Below, in pieces: positions 1-7,467 of a stretch of 14,539 nucleotides of DNA. A program made the position numbers and the translations under genes. Source of the stretch: Roseovarius sp. (GTDB lineage Bacteria > Pseudomonadota > Alphaproteobacteria > Rhodobacterales > Rhodobacteraceae); assembly GCA_007125415.1 (NCBI GenBank), contig SLDH01000285.1, positions 1 to 14,539 of the forward strand. The letters run 5' to 3'. Position 1 is the stretch's first letter. Each line of letters begins with the position of its first letter. Under the pieces are notes generated by a model that had not been told where the DNA came from, did no database searches, and saw nothing but the letters and a program-made list of their open reading frames with translations.

Positions 1-498
1 CGATGTTTCCCATGGCCCGGAACAGCCGCGTAGCGGCCCGGGCCGCGCCCGACCTCCCCCCGGGAGGGCGCCTTGCAACGGCGCCAGCAGAAATCCTGTG
101 GCAGTTGTGGAACCATAAAGCGCCCAACACACACCCTGGCGCGCCATCCCGAGGTCCGGCGCGGCCCTGTGTCGTGCACAAGATCAAAGGCCGCTCCGTC
201 CCGCACAGCCGACTGTCGGGGCTCCATCGCCTTGGGTGCGGGGCCCTTTCGTCAGGTGGCGAAGCCTAACAGGCTGCTGAAAAATGAACAGGGGCTGCAA
301 AGACGAGGGAAACCTGTCCTCCTATTTTGTTTATACGCCACCCGGGCTGGTCGCCCGGGCGAGGCCGTGGGGCGGGCGTGGCGCGGAACAGGTTTCCGGC
401 TCAAAGCGCTTGGAGGGGGGAGGCAGGCGCTTGGCTCATGGTTACCATGCTTCTGGCCCAAGCCGGGAGCCGGTGCGCAGCGCCGGTTCAGCGCCGGT
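1..498. other. Intergenic region left of hemE, no supported gene
   Basis: I see no credible gene here. The open frames crossing the region are rich in Arg, Pro and His, match no family I know, and either run antisense into hemE or lie over a repeat. The stretch holds an inverted copy of a GC-rich 20-mer (53-72) that recurs at 9786-9805, a pair of GGCGCC hexamers (67-72 and 80-85), a small AGCCT/AGGCT dyad (263-275), one copy of a dispersed repeat (338-432), and an 11-bp tandem repeat running into the hemE stop codon. It may be old repeat debris plus the 3' untranslated region of hemE. Any gene further left starts outside the window. Confidence 0.6.
338..432 (+). repeat. Dispersed intergenic repeat, copy A
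   Basis: About 95 bp here align with 9814-9910 in the same orientation. By eye there are about 12 mismatches, roughly 87% identity. The longest shared blocks are GCGTGGCGCGGAACA and TTCCGGCTCAAAGCG. The copy begins 66 nt beyond the stop codon of hemE, which is transcribed towards it. Copy B sits in the same position and orientation relative to the minus-strand gene before it, so the element may act in 3' untranslated regions. It contains no credible ORF. Confidence 0.8.
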
Positions 499-510
499 TC
501 AGCGCTGCGC
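475..510. repeat. 11-bp tandem repeat inside a hairpin at the hemE stop
   Basis: The unit AGCGCCGGTTC occurs twice head to tail (479-489 and 490-500) and is followed by AGCGC. It is flanked by the inverted arms GCGCAGCGC (475-483) and GCGCTGCGC (502-510), so the hemE 3' end could fold into a 9-bp stem. The hemE stop codon (499-501, minus strand) lies inside. There is no U-tract, so a classical intrinsic terminator is not shown. Confidence 0.55.
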
Positions 511-1536
511 GCGGACCGTATCGATCATCAGCTGCACATTGTCCGGATCGGCATCGGGGGTGATGCCATGCCCGAGGTTGAAGATATGCGGCCCGTTCGC
601 GAAAGCCTCCACGATCTTGCGCGTCTCGCGCACCAGACCTTCGCCGCCCGTGACCATGTGGGAGGAGGCGAGATTGCCCTGCACGCAGCCATCCACCTGC
701 ACATGGGCCGCCGCCCAGTCGGGGCTCACGGAATTGTCGAGCGCCACGCAATCGGCGCCGGTGGCACGGGCGAAACCGATATATTTCTCCCCGGCCTCGC
801 GCGGGAAGGCGATGATCGGGGTGGCGGGGTGGCGCGACTTCAACTCGGCGATGATGCGGCGCGCGGGTTCGATGGCATACCGGTCGAAATCGGCACCCTT
901 GAGCGAGCCTGCCCAACTGTCGAAAAGCTTGACCACTTCCGCCCCGGCCTCGATCTGTTTCGAGAGATATTCGATCGTGCCTTCGGTGAGGCGCTCCATC
1001 AGCGCGTCGAAGACTGCCGGGTTCTCATCCTTGAGGGCATGGGCCGGACCCTGATCCTTCGTGCCTTGTCCCGCGATCATGTAGGTGGCCACGGTCCAGG
1101 GCATACCGGCAAAGCCAATGAGCGTGGTCTCCTGCGGCAGGGCCTTGGAGAGATTGCGGACGGTCTGGTAGATCGGGTTCAGCGTCTCGTGAATCTCGTC
1201 CACTGGCCTCAGCGCGTCGAGCCCCGCCTGATCGGTGATCGTCGAGAGGCGCGGGCCTTCACCTGTGACGAACCAAAGATCGGCGCCCAGCGCCTGCGGC
1301 AGCAAGAGGATATCCGCGAAGAGAATCGCCGCGTCAAATCCGTAGCGGCGGATCGGTTGCAAGGTCACTTCTGTTGCCAGATCGCTGTTGTAGCACAGCG
1401 AGAGAAAATCACCGGCCTCGGCTCTTGTTGCCTTGTATTCGGGGAGGTAGCGCCCGGCCTGCCGCATCATCCAGATGGGCGGGGTGGGTTGAGTTTCGCC
1501 CGCCAGGGCGCGCAGGATCGTCTTTTGGGCAGTCAT
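499..1536 (-). CDS. hemE: Uroporphyrinogen decarboxylase HemE
   Basis: HemE is a cytoplasmic enzyme that removes the four acetate carboxyl groups of uroporphyrinogen III to give coproporphyrinogen III in haem synthesis. The 345-aa product has the usual length. It carries the family's N-terminal signature WMMRQAGRY (residues 22-30), with Arg25 and Arg29 in the substrate-binding stretch. The conserved [10 protein letters not shown] follows with Asp75 as the expected catalytic acid, then the second signature GFAGMPWT. The C-terminal FNLGHGI motif is intact. The start at 1536 is chosen because CGGAGAC lies just upstream at good spacing and [11 protein letters not shown] fits the family; the frame stays open further upstream but without family resemblance. 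It is divergent from hemC, 98 bp away, and both serve the same pathway. Confidence 0.97.
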   Translation of the reverse strand: MTAQKTILRALAGETQPTPPIWMMRQAGRYLPEYKATRAEAGDFLSLCYNSDLATEVTLQPIRRYGFDAAILFADILLLPQALGADLWFVTGEGPRLSTITDQAGLDALRPVDEIHETLNPIYQTVRNLSKALPQETTLIGFAGMPWTVATYMIAGQGTKDQGPAHALKDENPAVFDALMERLTEGTIEYLSKQIEAGAEVVKLFDSWAGSLKGADFDRYAIEPARRIIAELKSRHPATPIIAFPREAGEKYIGFARATGADCVALDNSVSPDWAAAHVQVDGCVQGNLASSHMVTGGEGLVRETRKIVEAFANGPHIFNLGHGITPDADPDNVQLMIDTVRAQR

Positions 1537-1634
1537 TGTAAGTCTCCGGTTGACACTCCTCTGGTCGCCTTCCCTCGACATATTGTCAAGCGCTCTGACT
1601 TGCCTTGCGCGCGGCGCGCGGCTATCCAACGTGA

Positions 1635-2594
1635 ATGACAGAGAATTTACCTTCCCCCGACCGTCCGATGAAGCTGGGCACGCGCGGCTCGCCGCTGGCA
1701 CTGGCGCAGGCCTACGAGACCCGCCGCCGCCTGAGCGAGGCGCATGATCTGCCGCAAGAGGCGTTCGAGATCGTGGTGATCAAGACCACGGGCGACAACA
1801 TGGCGCTCATTCAGACGGATACGCCCCTGAAGGAACTGGGGGGCAAGGGGCTTTTCACCCGCGAGATCGAGCAGGCGCTGCTTGATGGCAGCATCGATCT
1901 GGCGATCCATTCGATGAAGGACATGCCGGTGTTGCAGCCCGAGGGCCTTGTCATCGATTGTTACCTGCCGCGGGAGGATGTGCGAGACGCGTTTCTTTCG
2001 CCGCATCACGCGGCGCTGTCGGAACTGCCCGAGGGCGCGAAGGTGGGCACCTCGTCGCTGCGGCGCAAGGCGCAGATCCTCGTGGCCTACCCGGCGTTGC
2101 AGGTGGTGGAGTTTCGCGGCAACGTGCAGACGCGGCTGAAAAAGCTCGAAGACGGGGTGGCCGCCTGCACCTTTCTTGCCATGGCGGGGCTCAATCGGCT
2201 GGGTCAGCCGGAACTGGCGAAAGCGGCGATGGCGCCTGAAGAGATGCTGCCGGCGATCGCGCAAGGGGCCATCGGGATCGAGCGGCGCAGCGACGACAGC
2301 CGCGCCGCCGATATGCTGGCGGCCATTCATGACCAGCCGACGGGGCAGCGGCTGGCGGCCGAGCGCGCCTTTCTGGCGGCACTTGACGGATCCTGCGAGA
2401 CGCCCATCGCCGGGCTGGCCGAGCTGGAAGGCGGCACGCTGCGCCTGCGCGGTGAAGTGTTGCGCCCCGATGGCTCGGAAAGCCTGAAGGACGAAGGCAC
2501 TGCCCTGATAGAGGACGGGGCGGAACTGGGCCGGGAGATGGCCCGCGGCCTGCTCGACCGGGCTGGCCCCGGGTTCTTCGACTGGCGGAGTTGA
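1635..2594 (+). CDS. hemC: Porphobilinogen deaminase (hydroxymethylbilane synthase) HemC
   Basis: HemC polymerises four porphobilinogen molecules into hydroxymethylbilane in the cytoplasm, the tetrapyrrole step two ahead of HemE. The 319-aa product has the family length. The N-terminal motif [14 protein letters not shown] is at residues 13-26. The active-site segment IHSMKDMP has Asp96, matching the catalytic Asp84 of the E. coli enzyme. [11 protein letters not shown] (137-147) lines the substrate site. Cys254 in GSCETPIAG is the attachment point of the dipyrromethane cofactor. The start at 1635 has only a weak ribosome binding site. The internal ATG at 1668 would give 308 aa and also lacks one, so 1635 is preferred by family length. 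hemE lies divergently upstream. Confidence 0.97.
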   Translation: MTENLPSPDRPMKLGTRGSPLALAQAYETRRRLSEAHDLPQEAFEIVVIKTTGDNMALIQTDTPLKELGGKGLFTREIEQALLDGSIDLAIHSMKDMPVLQPEGLVIDCYLPREDVRDAFLSPHHAALSELPEGAKVGTSSLRRKAQILVAYPALQVVEFRGNVQTRLKKLEDGVAACTFLAMAGLNRLGQPELAKAAMAPEEMLPAIAQGAIGIERRSDDSRAADMLAAIHDQPTGQRLAAERAFLAALDGSCETPIAGLAELEGGTLRLRGEVLRPDGSESLKDEGTALIEDGAELGREMARGLLDRAGPGFFDWRS

Positions 2595-2642
2595 GAAAAT
2601 TCGGTCGAATTTTCTCGATCGGGTATTTTTGCCAAGAAGAAG
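2593..2642 (+). terminator. hemC 3' hairpin followed by a T-rich 22-bp motif
   Basis: An 11-bp perfect inverted repeat (2593-2603 with 2606-2616, arm GAGAAAATTCG) begins in the hemC stop codon. It is followed by the 22-bp motif at 2621-2642, which starts GGGTATTTTTGCC. The order of stem then T-run resembles an intrinsic terminator. However, the stem is AT-rich and the T-run starts about nine bases after it, so termination is inferred. The gap is convergent, so the symmetrical stem could serve both strands. Confidence 0.45.
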
Positions 2643-2670
2643 CAGGGGTCTGGTGGGGCAGGCCCCGGCT

Positions 2671-3234
2671 TCACCCGGGATCGGGAAAGGGGCGCAGGGC
2701 CGTGTCCTTGCGCAGATAGAGCGGGTGTTTGGCCGAGCCGTCCTTGTTGAGACCAAGGCACATGACGGGCTTGCCCGAGGCGCGCATCCGCGCTGTGATC
2801 TCGCGCACGAGCGGCTGGTAGCGCGCGGGCAGCCTGCCATAGGCCATGACGATGACTTCCGCGGCTGCCGCCATCCTGATCAGTGCCGGGATGTTGGCGG
2901 AACTGCAGGCCCTGGCCGGGTCTTCTGGGATGTCGCGGGGGGAGGTGGCGCGCCAGTCGAGCATGTTGCCCTTGAGATAGCGGGTAAAGCCCCAGTCGCG
3001 CGCGAAGATCAGTTCGCGGTGGCAGGTCGGGTCCGAGGCGGCAGCATCGGCAACCGAAGGGTTCATGCCGATGAAGAGAATGGCGCGGGGCGAAACATTC
3101 GGTGCCGTCCAGTCCCGGGTGAGCGCTTGGCGGTAGCGCCCGCAGGCGGAGAATTCGGCGCTGCCGGTTACGCCGTCGGGTAAGGCAAGGCGCACCTTTC
3201 CGCCGGGGTCATGCGGCGCTGCGGGCTCACTCAT
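2671..3234 (-). CDS. DUF1643 domain protein of unknown function
   Basis: This is a 187-aa soluble protein with no signal peptide or membrane segment. It matches the DUF1643 family by three visible blocks: [15 protein letters not shown] (56-70), the Arg/Trp-containing stretch FARDWGF with MLDWRATSP (77-99), and the C-terminal [13 protein letters not shown] (162-174), which has the family's HPLY ending. The biochemical role of the family is not known to me. The ATG at 3234 is chosen because the family resemblance begins there; upstream codons overlap truB in another frame. It overlaps the last 8 bases of truB, so it is probably translated by coupling as the last gene of the rbfA cluster. Upstream neighbours in RNA modification and ribosome maturation make a nucleic-acid or nucleotide role possible, but that is guilt by association only. 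Confidence 0.85.
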   Translation of the reverse strand: MSEPAAPHDPGGKVRLALPDGVTGSAEFSACGRYRQALTRDWTAPNVSPRAILFIGMNPSVADAAASDPTCHRELIFARDWGFTRYLKGNMLDWRATSPRDIPEDPARACSSANIPALIRMAAAAEVIVMAYGRLPARYQPLVREITARMRASGKPVMCLGLNKDGSAKHPLYLRKDTALRPFPDPG

Positions 3235-4138
3235 GGGCGGCAAAGACGCGGCTGGGGTGAAGTTCGCCGGCCCTGTAGCGGCCCACGGCCACCGCCTTGC
3301 CATCGAGCGCCGCCCAGCATTCCTCGCCATAGTCAATGTCGCGCCCGATCACCATGGCGGGATTGCCGTTGCGCAGGCGCGCGGCGGCTTGCGCATCGCA
3401 GGTGACGCGCGGCAGATCCTCGAGCCCCTCTTCGAGCGGGCGCAGATGCGCCTCGAGCGCGGGGCCCTGTGCAAGCGCTTCGATCTGCGCAAGGCTTATC
3501 CCCTGGGAGGCCTCGAACGGCCCTGACCAGAGGCGCCGCAGCCATGTGACATGGCCAAGGCATCCCAGCGCCTCACCGAGATCCCGGGCGATGGCGCGCA
3601 CATAGCCGCCCTTGCCGCAGGTCATCTCGAGCACGGCGGTATCGGGGTCGGGCCGGTCTGTCAGGACGAGTTCCTCCACCCAGAGGGGGCGCGCCGCAAC
3701 CTCGAAATCCGCGCCCTCGCGCGCCAGCTTGTAGGCGCGCTCGCCGTCGATCTTGACGGCGGAAAAGCGCGGCGGCACCTGCATGATCTCGCCGACAAAG
3801 GCACCGAGCGCCGCCTTGATCTCGGCGTCGGTGGGGCGCTGCTCACTGCGGGCGATCACCTCGCCTTCGGCATCATCGGTGTTGGTCGCCGCGCCGAAGC
3901 GCACCCCGAAAGCATAGGCCTTCAGCGCGTCGGTGATGTAGGGCACGGTCTTCGTGGCCTCGCCCAGCGCCACGGCGAGCACACCTGTCGCCGCCGGATC
4001 GAGCGTGCCCGCGTGGCCGGCCTTGCGCGCCTGCAGCGCCCAGCGGACCTTGTTCACCACCGCGGTGGAGGTCATGCCGGCGGGCTTGTCCACCACCAGC
4101 CAGCCCGAAAGATCGCGCCCCTTGCGCTTGCGTGCCAT
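3227..4138 (-). CDS. truB: tRNA pseudouridine(55) synthase TruB
   Basis: TruB isomerises U55 in the T-loop of most tRNAs to pseudouridine. The 303-aa product begins with the family pattern [13 protein letters not shown] (11-23). It has the catalytic motif [14 protein letters not shown] with Asp47 as the nucleophile, equivalent to Asp48 in E. coli. [18 protein letters not shown] and [12 protein letters not shown] are further TruB landmarks, and the C-terminus carries a PUA-like end. The start codon lies 3 nt after the stop of the secreted DUF2233 protein, and the stop overlaps the DUF1643 start. Together with rbfA it follows a common bacterial arrangement of rbfA and truB in one operon, here interrupted by one extra gene. 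Confidence 0.97.
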   Translation of the reverse strand: MARKRKGRDLSGWLVVDKPAGMTSTAVVNKVRWALQARKAGHAGTLDPAATGVLAVALGEATKTVPYITDALKAYAFGVRFGAATNTDDAEGEVIARSEQRPTDAEIKAALGAFVGEIMQVPPRFSAVKIDGERAYKLAREGADFEVAARPLWVEELVLTDRPDPDTAVLEMTCGKGGYVRAIARDLGEALGCLGHVTWLRRLWSGPFEASQGISLAQIEALAQGPALEAHLRPLEEGLEDLPRVTCDAQAAARLRNGNPAMVIGRDIDYGEECWAALDGKAVAVGRYRAGELHPSRVFAAHE

Positions 4139-4141
4139 GAT

Positions 4142-4900
4142 CTACTCCGCCTTCGTCACGACGCCGACAATCGGACCCATGGGCAGGCCCAGATCGTTGC
4201 GGCTCAGGTCCGGTGCATAGAGGCGTGATCTGTTGCCATCAAGATAGAGCGCCTGATCGGCCCCGAGCACATCGCGGAAGAAGCGCCCGAAGCCGTGGAA
4301 ATTCACGCCGTCATCGGCTATCACGAACCATACTTTCCGACCGTCATTCGATGTGCCCACCCCGTTGCGGATGAACGCCGTCGTGCTGTGCGCCAGAAAG
4401 CGCGGATGCAGGTCTCCGTCGATCACCAGCATCGGCCCTGACTGGGTGGCGTGGCGGCACGCGGGGGCCTTGCGCAGGAAGCGCCGGGTTTCGATGACAT
4501 CCGCCCTCTGGTCGCGAATGCAGAAGATGCCGTTGGGCAGAAGCCCGAAATTGCCCTCGCTCCCGGCGGTCACGACAGGGGTGATCTCTTCGCCGTCTTC
4601 CACGTAATGCCCCACCGGGCTGCGATCGGGGTGATACATGCCGGCATTCATGGCGAAAACCAGAGTTTCGCCGCGGGCGCGCAGCTGATCGGCTACCCTG
4701 CGGAAATTGCCCAGCACGCGGCCTGTCTCCGCATCGTGCAGGAAAACGCGCAGATCGCTCTGCACAGCATCAACCTTGCAGACCGTGTAGGACACCTCTT
4801 CAAAACGCGTCTGGCTACAGTCGAGCGCCGTTGCCATCACCGGCGCACAGATGAGGACGAGCGCGGCGGCAAGCCCGCGCCTTGCCTCAGCTCTCCACAT
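4142..4900 (-). CDS. Secreted phosphodiester glycosidase-like (NAGPA/DUF2233) protein
   Basis: This 252-aa protein has a signal peptide (RR followed by [16 protein letters not shown], cleavage likely near residue 25). It should therefore act in the periplasm or outside the cell. The mature part resembles the DUF2233/NAGPA fold: [16 protein letters not shown] (82-97), a [11 protein letters not shown] block (116-126), IRNGVGTS (177-184), [17 protein letters not shown] (194-210) and the near C-terminal [11 protein letters not shown] (218-228), where the family often has a LDGGxS-like loop. Four cysteines in the mature part (28, 41, 127, 148) could form two disulfides. Family members include phosphodiester N-acetylglucosaminidases, but the substrate here is unknown. 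The start at 4900 gives the signal peptide and overlaps rbfA by 14 bases. The stop is 3 nt before truB. Confidence 0.85.
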   Translation of the reverse strand: MWRAEARRGLAAALVLICAPVMATALDCSQTRFEEVSYTVCKVDAVQSDLRVFLHDAETGRVLGNFRRVADQLRARGETLVFAMNAGMYHPDRSPVGHYVEDGEEITPVVTAGSEGNFGLLPNGIFCIRDQRADVIETRRFLRKAPACRHATQSGPMLVIDGDLHPRFLAHSTTAFIRNGVGTSNDGRKVWFVIADDGVNFHGFGRFFRDVLGADQALYLDGNRSRLYAPDLSRNDLGLPMGPIVGVVTKAE

Positions 4901-5282
4901 CGCGGCGCACCACGTCCTGCGCGAGAAGCCTTCGGGTTTCGTCCATCTGATCGAATGTCTCGTCGAGGCGGAAGCGCAGATCGGGGGCGTATTTGAGGTC
5001 CAGCTTCTTGCCGATGATCCGGCGAAGTTCGCTCTTGTTCCGGGCCAGCAGGGCCACGAGCTCGTCCTTGCCGTCGCCGCCCAGGGGCGAGGCATAGATG
5101 GTGGCGATCTTGAGATCGGGCGAGATGCGCACTTCGCCCACGGTGACCGAAATGCGGTTCAACTCCGGGTCATGCACATCGCCGCGCATCAGCACGTCGG
5201 ACAGGGTGCGGCGGATCAGCTCGCCCACGCGCAACTGACGCTGGGAGGGGCCGGGACCATCATGGAATTTGTTCTTTGCCAT
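4887..5282 (-). CDS. rbfA: 30S ribosome-binding factor RbfA
   Basis: RbfA is a small KH-fold protein that binds the 30S subunit and helps mature the 16S rRNA 5' end, notably in the cold. The 131-aa product has the family length. It shows [17 protein letters not shown] (15-31), [17 protein letters not shown] in the KH core, and the C-terminal [19 protein letters not shown]. It is the first gene of the four-gene minus-strand cluster. The next gene starts inside its 3' end. No Shine-Dalgarno sequence is visible before ATG 5282; the preceding bases are GATGCAGCCCC, so the transcript may be leaderless or initiation may be weak. dapB diverges from it across 126 bp. Confidence 0.95.
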   Translation of the reverse strand: MAKNKFHDGPGPSQRQLRVGELIRRTLSDVLMRGDVHDPELNRISVTVGEVRISPDLKIATIYASPLGGDGKDELVALLARNKSELRRIIGKKLDLKYAPDLRFRLDETFDQMDETRRLLAQDVVRRDVES

Positions 5283-5311
5283 GGGGCTGCATCTAAGGGG
5301 TCATGGGCTGC

Positions 5312-5341
5312 TTGCCAAGCGAGGAACAACCTCAATGGCAA
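5312..5341. promoter_or_regulatory. Dyad in the rbfA-dapB divergent intergenic region
   Basis: Outer arms TTGCCA (5312-5317) and TGGCAA (5336-5341) enclose inner arms GAGG (5321-5324) and CCTC (5330-5333). This gives a 30-bp two-part dyad in the only divergent control region between rbfA and dapB. It could be an operator or an RNA hairpin. On the minus strand TTGGCA (5318-5313), 16 bp, then TTAGAT (5296-5291) is a weak promoter candidate for rbfA. No strong dapB promoter was found. Confidence 0.35.
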
Positions 5342-5408
5342 CTTCACCATGGACGGTGGCTGTCAAGCTGCGCTAGATCGCAGGGGAGCGCTGCAGGGAG
5401 AGCTTGTG

Positions 5409-6218
5409 ATGGACCGTGCCAATATCGTCGTGACCGGGGCATCGGGGCGCATGGGCCAGATGCTGGTGCGCACCGTGACCGCATCGGACAGGGCTGTGCT
5501 GAGCGGCGCGGTGGAGCGCGAAGGGCATCCCTGGATCGGGCAGGATATCGGTCGTGCCATGGGCGGGGCCGAACTGGGCATCACTGTCACCGATGATCCG
5601 CTCGAGGCCTTCGCCACGGCCCATGCCATCATTGACTTCACCACCCCGGCGGCCACGCTGGAGTTTGCGGCACTGGCGGCGCAGGCGCGGGCGGTGCATG
5701 TGATCGGCACGACGGGCATGAGTGACGCGGAGCTTGCGAAGCTCAAGCCGGCGGCGCGCCACGCCACCATCATCCGGGCAGGCAATATGAGCCTTGGGGT
5801 CAACCTTCTGGTGCAACTGACCCGGCAGGTGGCGGCCGCGCTTGACGAGGATTACGACATCGAAGTGATCGAGGCGCATCACAACCAGAAGGTGGATGCG
5901 CCGTCGGGCACGGCGCTCATGCTGGGCGAGGCCGCGGCCGAGGGGCGCGGCGTGAGCCTCGATGCCGCCGCCGACCGGGGGCGCGACGGTATCACAGGCA
6001 GGCGCACGCGCGGCCATATCGGGTTTTCGGCCATCAGGGGCGGAGATATCGTGGGCGAACATGACGTGATGTTCGCCGCCGCGGGCGAGCGGATCATCCT
6101 GCGCCATGTGGCCAGTGACCGTGCGGTGTTTGCGCGTGGGGCGCTCAAGGCCGCGCTTTGGGGGCAGGGCCGCAAGCCGGGGGAATATGACATGCTGGAT
6201 GTGCTCGGCCTGCGCTGA
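5409..6218 (+). CDS. dapB: 4-hydroxy-tetrahydrodipicolinate reductase DapB
   Basis: DapB reduces hydroxy-tetrahydrodipicolinate with NAD(P)H in the diaminopimelate route to lysine and peptidoglycan. The 269-aa product has the normal length. It has a Rossmann nucleotide loop [11 protein letters not shown] (8-18), then [13 protein letters not shown], the conserved IGTTG (99-103) and the signature [15 protein letters not shown] (155-169). His157, His158 and Lys161 match the E. coli catalytic His159, His160 and Lys163. The C-terminal [14 protein letters not shown] is also typical. The frame stays open far upstream, but ATG 5409 is the start because AGGGAG sits 8 nt before it and the Rossmann loop follows at once. 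It stands alone between the divergent rbfA cluster and a small secreted-protein gene. Confidence 0.97.
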   Translation: MDRANIVVTGASGRMGQMLVRTVTASDRAVLSGAVEREGHPWIGQDIGRAMGGAELGITVTDDPLEAFATAHAIIDFTTPAATLEFAALAAQARAVHVIGTTGMSDAELAKLKPAARHATIIRAGNMSLGVNLLVQLTRQVAAALDEDYDIEVIEAHHNQKVDAPSGTALMLGEAAAEGRGVSLDAAADRGRDGITGRRTRGHIGFSAIRGGDIVGEHDVMFAAAGERIILRHVASDRAVFARGALKAALWGQGRKPGEYDMLDVLGLR

Positions 6219-6228
6219 AATCCGCTGA

Positions 6229-6262
6229 TGGATAACATCACGTAATCGTGTGTGTTGATCCA
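6229..6262 (+). terminator. Imperfect hairpin after dapB
   Basis: Beginning 10 nt after the dapB stop, TGGAT, AACA and CACG pair in turn with ATCCA, TGTT and CGTG around a TAAT loop, with a small internal loop and one bulged G. This gives a stem of about 13 pairs. No U-tract follows, so it may be a 3' stabilising structure or a Rho-linked end rather than an intrinsic terminator. Confidence 0.35.
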
Positions 6263-6271
6263 CCCGCGCGG

Positions 6272-6297
6272 CTGTTGCGTAAGAGTTACGGAAACAG
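6272..6297 (+). promoter_or_regulatory. Dyad just upstream of the small secreted protein gene
   Basis: CTGTT and CGTAA pair with TTACG and AACAG around a GAG loop, with a G/GA internal loop. The dyad ends next to the Shine-Dalgarno GGGAG (6299-6303). A weak promoter could overlap it: TTGATC (6255-6260), 17 bp, CGTAAG (6278-6283). It could be an operator or a 5' leader hairpin affecting translation; the sequence does not decide. Confidence 0.35.
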
Positions 6298-6309
6298 TGG
6301 GAGAAAACC

Positions 6310-6663
6310 ATGCGTAAACTCATGTTTACTTTCTTGATGTCGATGATGGCGATCCCCGCATATGCCGATGGGTTCAGCCAGATATCGAGCAAGCAGCAAT
6401 TCGTCTCGCTGGTCGATGGGCGCAAGCTGGTCCGGTTCGGGATCGATCTCGATGTGACGCCCGAGGGAGAGATCATCGGGCAGGCCTTTGGCCGTCAGGT
6501 GACCGGCAACTGGGACTGGAGATCGGGCTATTTCTGCCGCGACCTCTACTGGGGTTCGCGCGAGCTTGGCGCGAATTGTCAGGCCGTCAAGATACAGGGC
6601 AACACCGTGCGCTTCATCTCCGATATGGGGAGTGGCGAGCACGCCGACCTGAGGCTGCGCTGA
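6310..6663 (+). CDS. Small secreted protein of unknown function
   Basis: This 117-aa protein begins with MRKL, a hydrophobic stretch and a clean AYA cleavage site at residues 17-19, so the mature part is about 98 aa and exported. The mature part is rich in Gly and aromatic residues (GNWDWRSGYFCRD, 66-78). It has just two cysteines, 76 and 90, which could form one disulfide. I do not recognise a characterised family. Similar short Rhodobacterales proteins may carry a misleading 'dihydrodipicolinate reductase' label; this one has no Rossmann fold or DapB signature. GGGAG lies 6 nt before ATG 6310. Its stop codon directly abuts the stop codon of the convergent thiD, with no base between. Confidence 0.85.
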   Translation: MRKLMFTFLMSMMAIPAYADGFSQISSKQQFVSLVDGRKLVRFGIDLDVTPEGEIIGQAFGRQVTGNWDWRSGYFCRDLYWGSRELGANCQAVKIQGNTVRFISDMGSGEHADLRLR

Positions 6664-7467
6664 TCAGGACCATGTGTCGTGCAGGTGGTGAATCGGCCCG
6701 TGGCCTTCACCCGAGCCTACGCTGAGTTGACCGGCGGCCCGGATCGCGCCCGCTACATAGGCCTTCGCGCGTTTCGCGGCCTGCGGCATCTGCATCTTCC
6801 TGCCCAGATTGGCAGCGAGCGCAGACGACAGGCTGCAGCCTGTGCCGTGGGTGTTCTTCGTCGGGATACGGTTGCCATCCAGCCAGATCTCGGCAGCACC
6901 TGACAGAAGCAGATCGCGGCTGAGATCGCCGCGAAGATGCCCCCCCTTGAGAAGCACCGCCTGCGCGCCCATGGCGCGCAACCTGTCGGCCTGGCGGGCC
7001 ATGCCCTCCTCATCCGCGACCTCCTCTTCGCCCAGCAGATCCGCGGCTTCGGGCAGGTTGGGGGTGATCACCGTGACCCGGGGCAGCAGATGGTCACGCA
7101 GCGCCTGCACCGCTTCTTCTTCCAACAGCCGGTCACCGCTTTTCGCGACCATCACCGTGTCGAGCACGATGGGCGCGTCGCACCCATCGAGCGCCTCGGC
7201 CACGGCGCGGATGATCGCAGCGCTGCCCAGCATGCCGATCTTGACCGCATCGACGCGGATATCGTCACGCACGGCGCTGATCTGCCGGGCTACCATTTCG
7301 GGCTCGACCAGCGACACGGCGCTCACACCTTGCGTGTTCTGCGCCGTGAGGGCGGTCAGCGCTGTCATCGCATAGGCGCCATTGGCGGAAATGGCCTTGA
7401 TATCCGCCTGGATACCGGCCCCGCCCGAGGGGTCGGAGCCTGCGATGCTGAGGATATTCGCGATCAT
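6664..7467 (-). CDS. thiD: Hydroxymethylpyrimidine/phosphomethylpyrimidine kinase ThiD
   Basis: ThiD phosphorylates hydroxymethylpyrimidine and then its monophosphate to HMP diphosphate, the pyrimidine donor for thiamine phosphate synthase. The 267-aa product has the family length. It shows the N-terminal substrate loop SIAGSDPSGGAGIQADIK (7-24), VLDTVMVAKSG (101-111), TPNLPEA (135-141) and the ribokinase-fold anion hole NTHGTGCSLSSALAA (205-219) with Cys211. ATG 7467 overlaps the thiE stop as ATGA, which favours it over the in-frame ATG at 7479. It is the last gene of the thiM-thiE-thiD operon, so it falls under the TPP riboswitch at the operon head. Its stop codon touches that of a convergent gene. 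Confidence 0.96.
   Translation of the reverse strand: MIANILSIAGSDPSGGAGIQADIKAISANGAYAMTALTALTAQNTQGVSAVSLVEPEMVARQISAVRDDIRVDAVKIGMLGSAAIIRAVAEALDGCDAPIVLDTVMVAKSGDRLLEEEAVQALRDHLLPRVTVITPNLPEAADLLGEEEVADEEGMARQADRLRAMGAQAVLLKGGHLRGDLSRDLLLSGAAEIWLDGNRIPTKNTHGTGCSLSSALAANLGRKMQMPQAAKRAKAYVAGAIRAAGQLSVGSGEGHGPIHHLHDTWS

Noticed and set aside
264..284. CAGGCTGCTGAAAAA-type string resembling some insertion-sequence ends
   Set aside because: No transposase remnant, partner inverted repeat or target duplication was seen, so it is too short to call a mobile element.
1550..1589. TTGACA on both strands between hemE and hemC, as possible divergent promoters
   Set aside because: Neither has a convincing -10 box at 16-18 bp spacing. 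The control of the pair probably lies here, but I cannot place the promoters.
73..1638. 521-codon open frame on the plus strand across the left edge and hemE
   Set aside because: It is antisense to hemE over most of its length, low in recognisable content, and ends at the hemC start region. hemE is certain.
2655..2666. GGGG-CAGG-CCCC mini-hairpin near the DUF1643 stop
   Set aside because: Four base pairs in very GC-rich DNA are easily due to composition.
1647..2840. Long minus-strand frame opposite hemC
   Set aside because: It is a shadow of hemC with Arg/His/Gln-rich sequence and no domain.
4851..5408. Upstream in-frame extension of dapB
   Set aside because: It runs antisense to rbfA. The Rossmann loop and ribosome binding site fix the dapB start at 5409.
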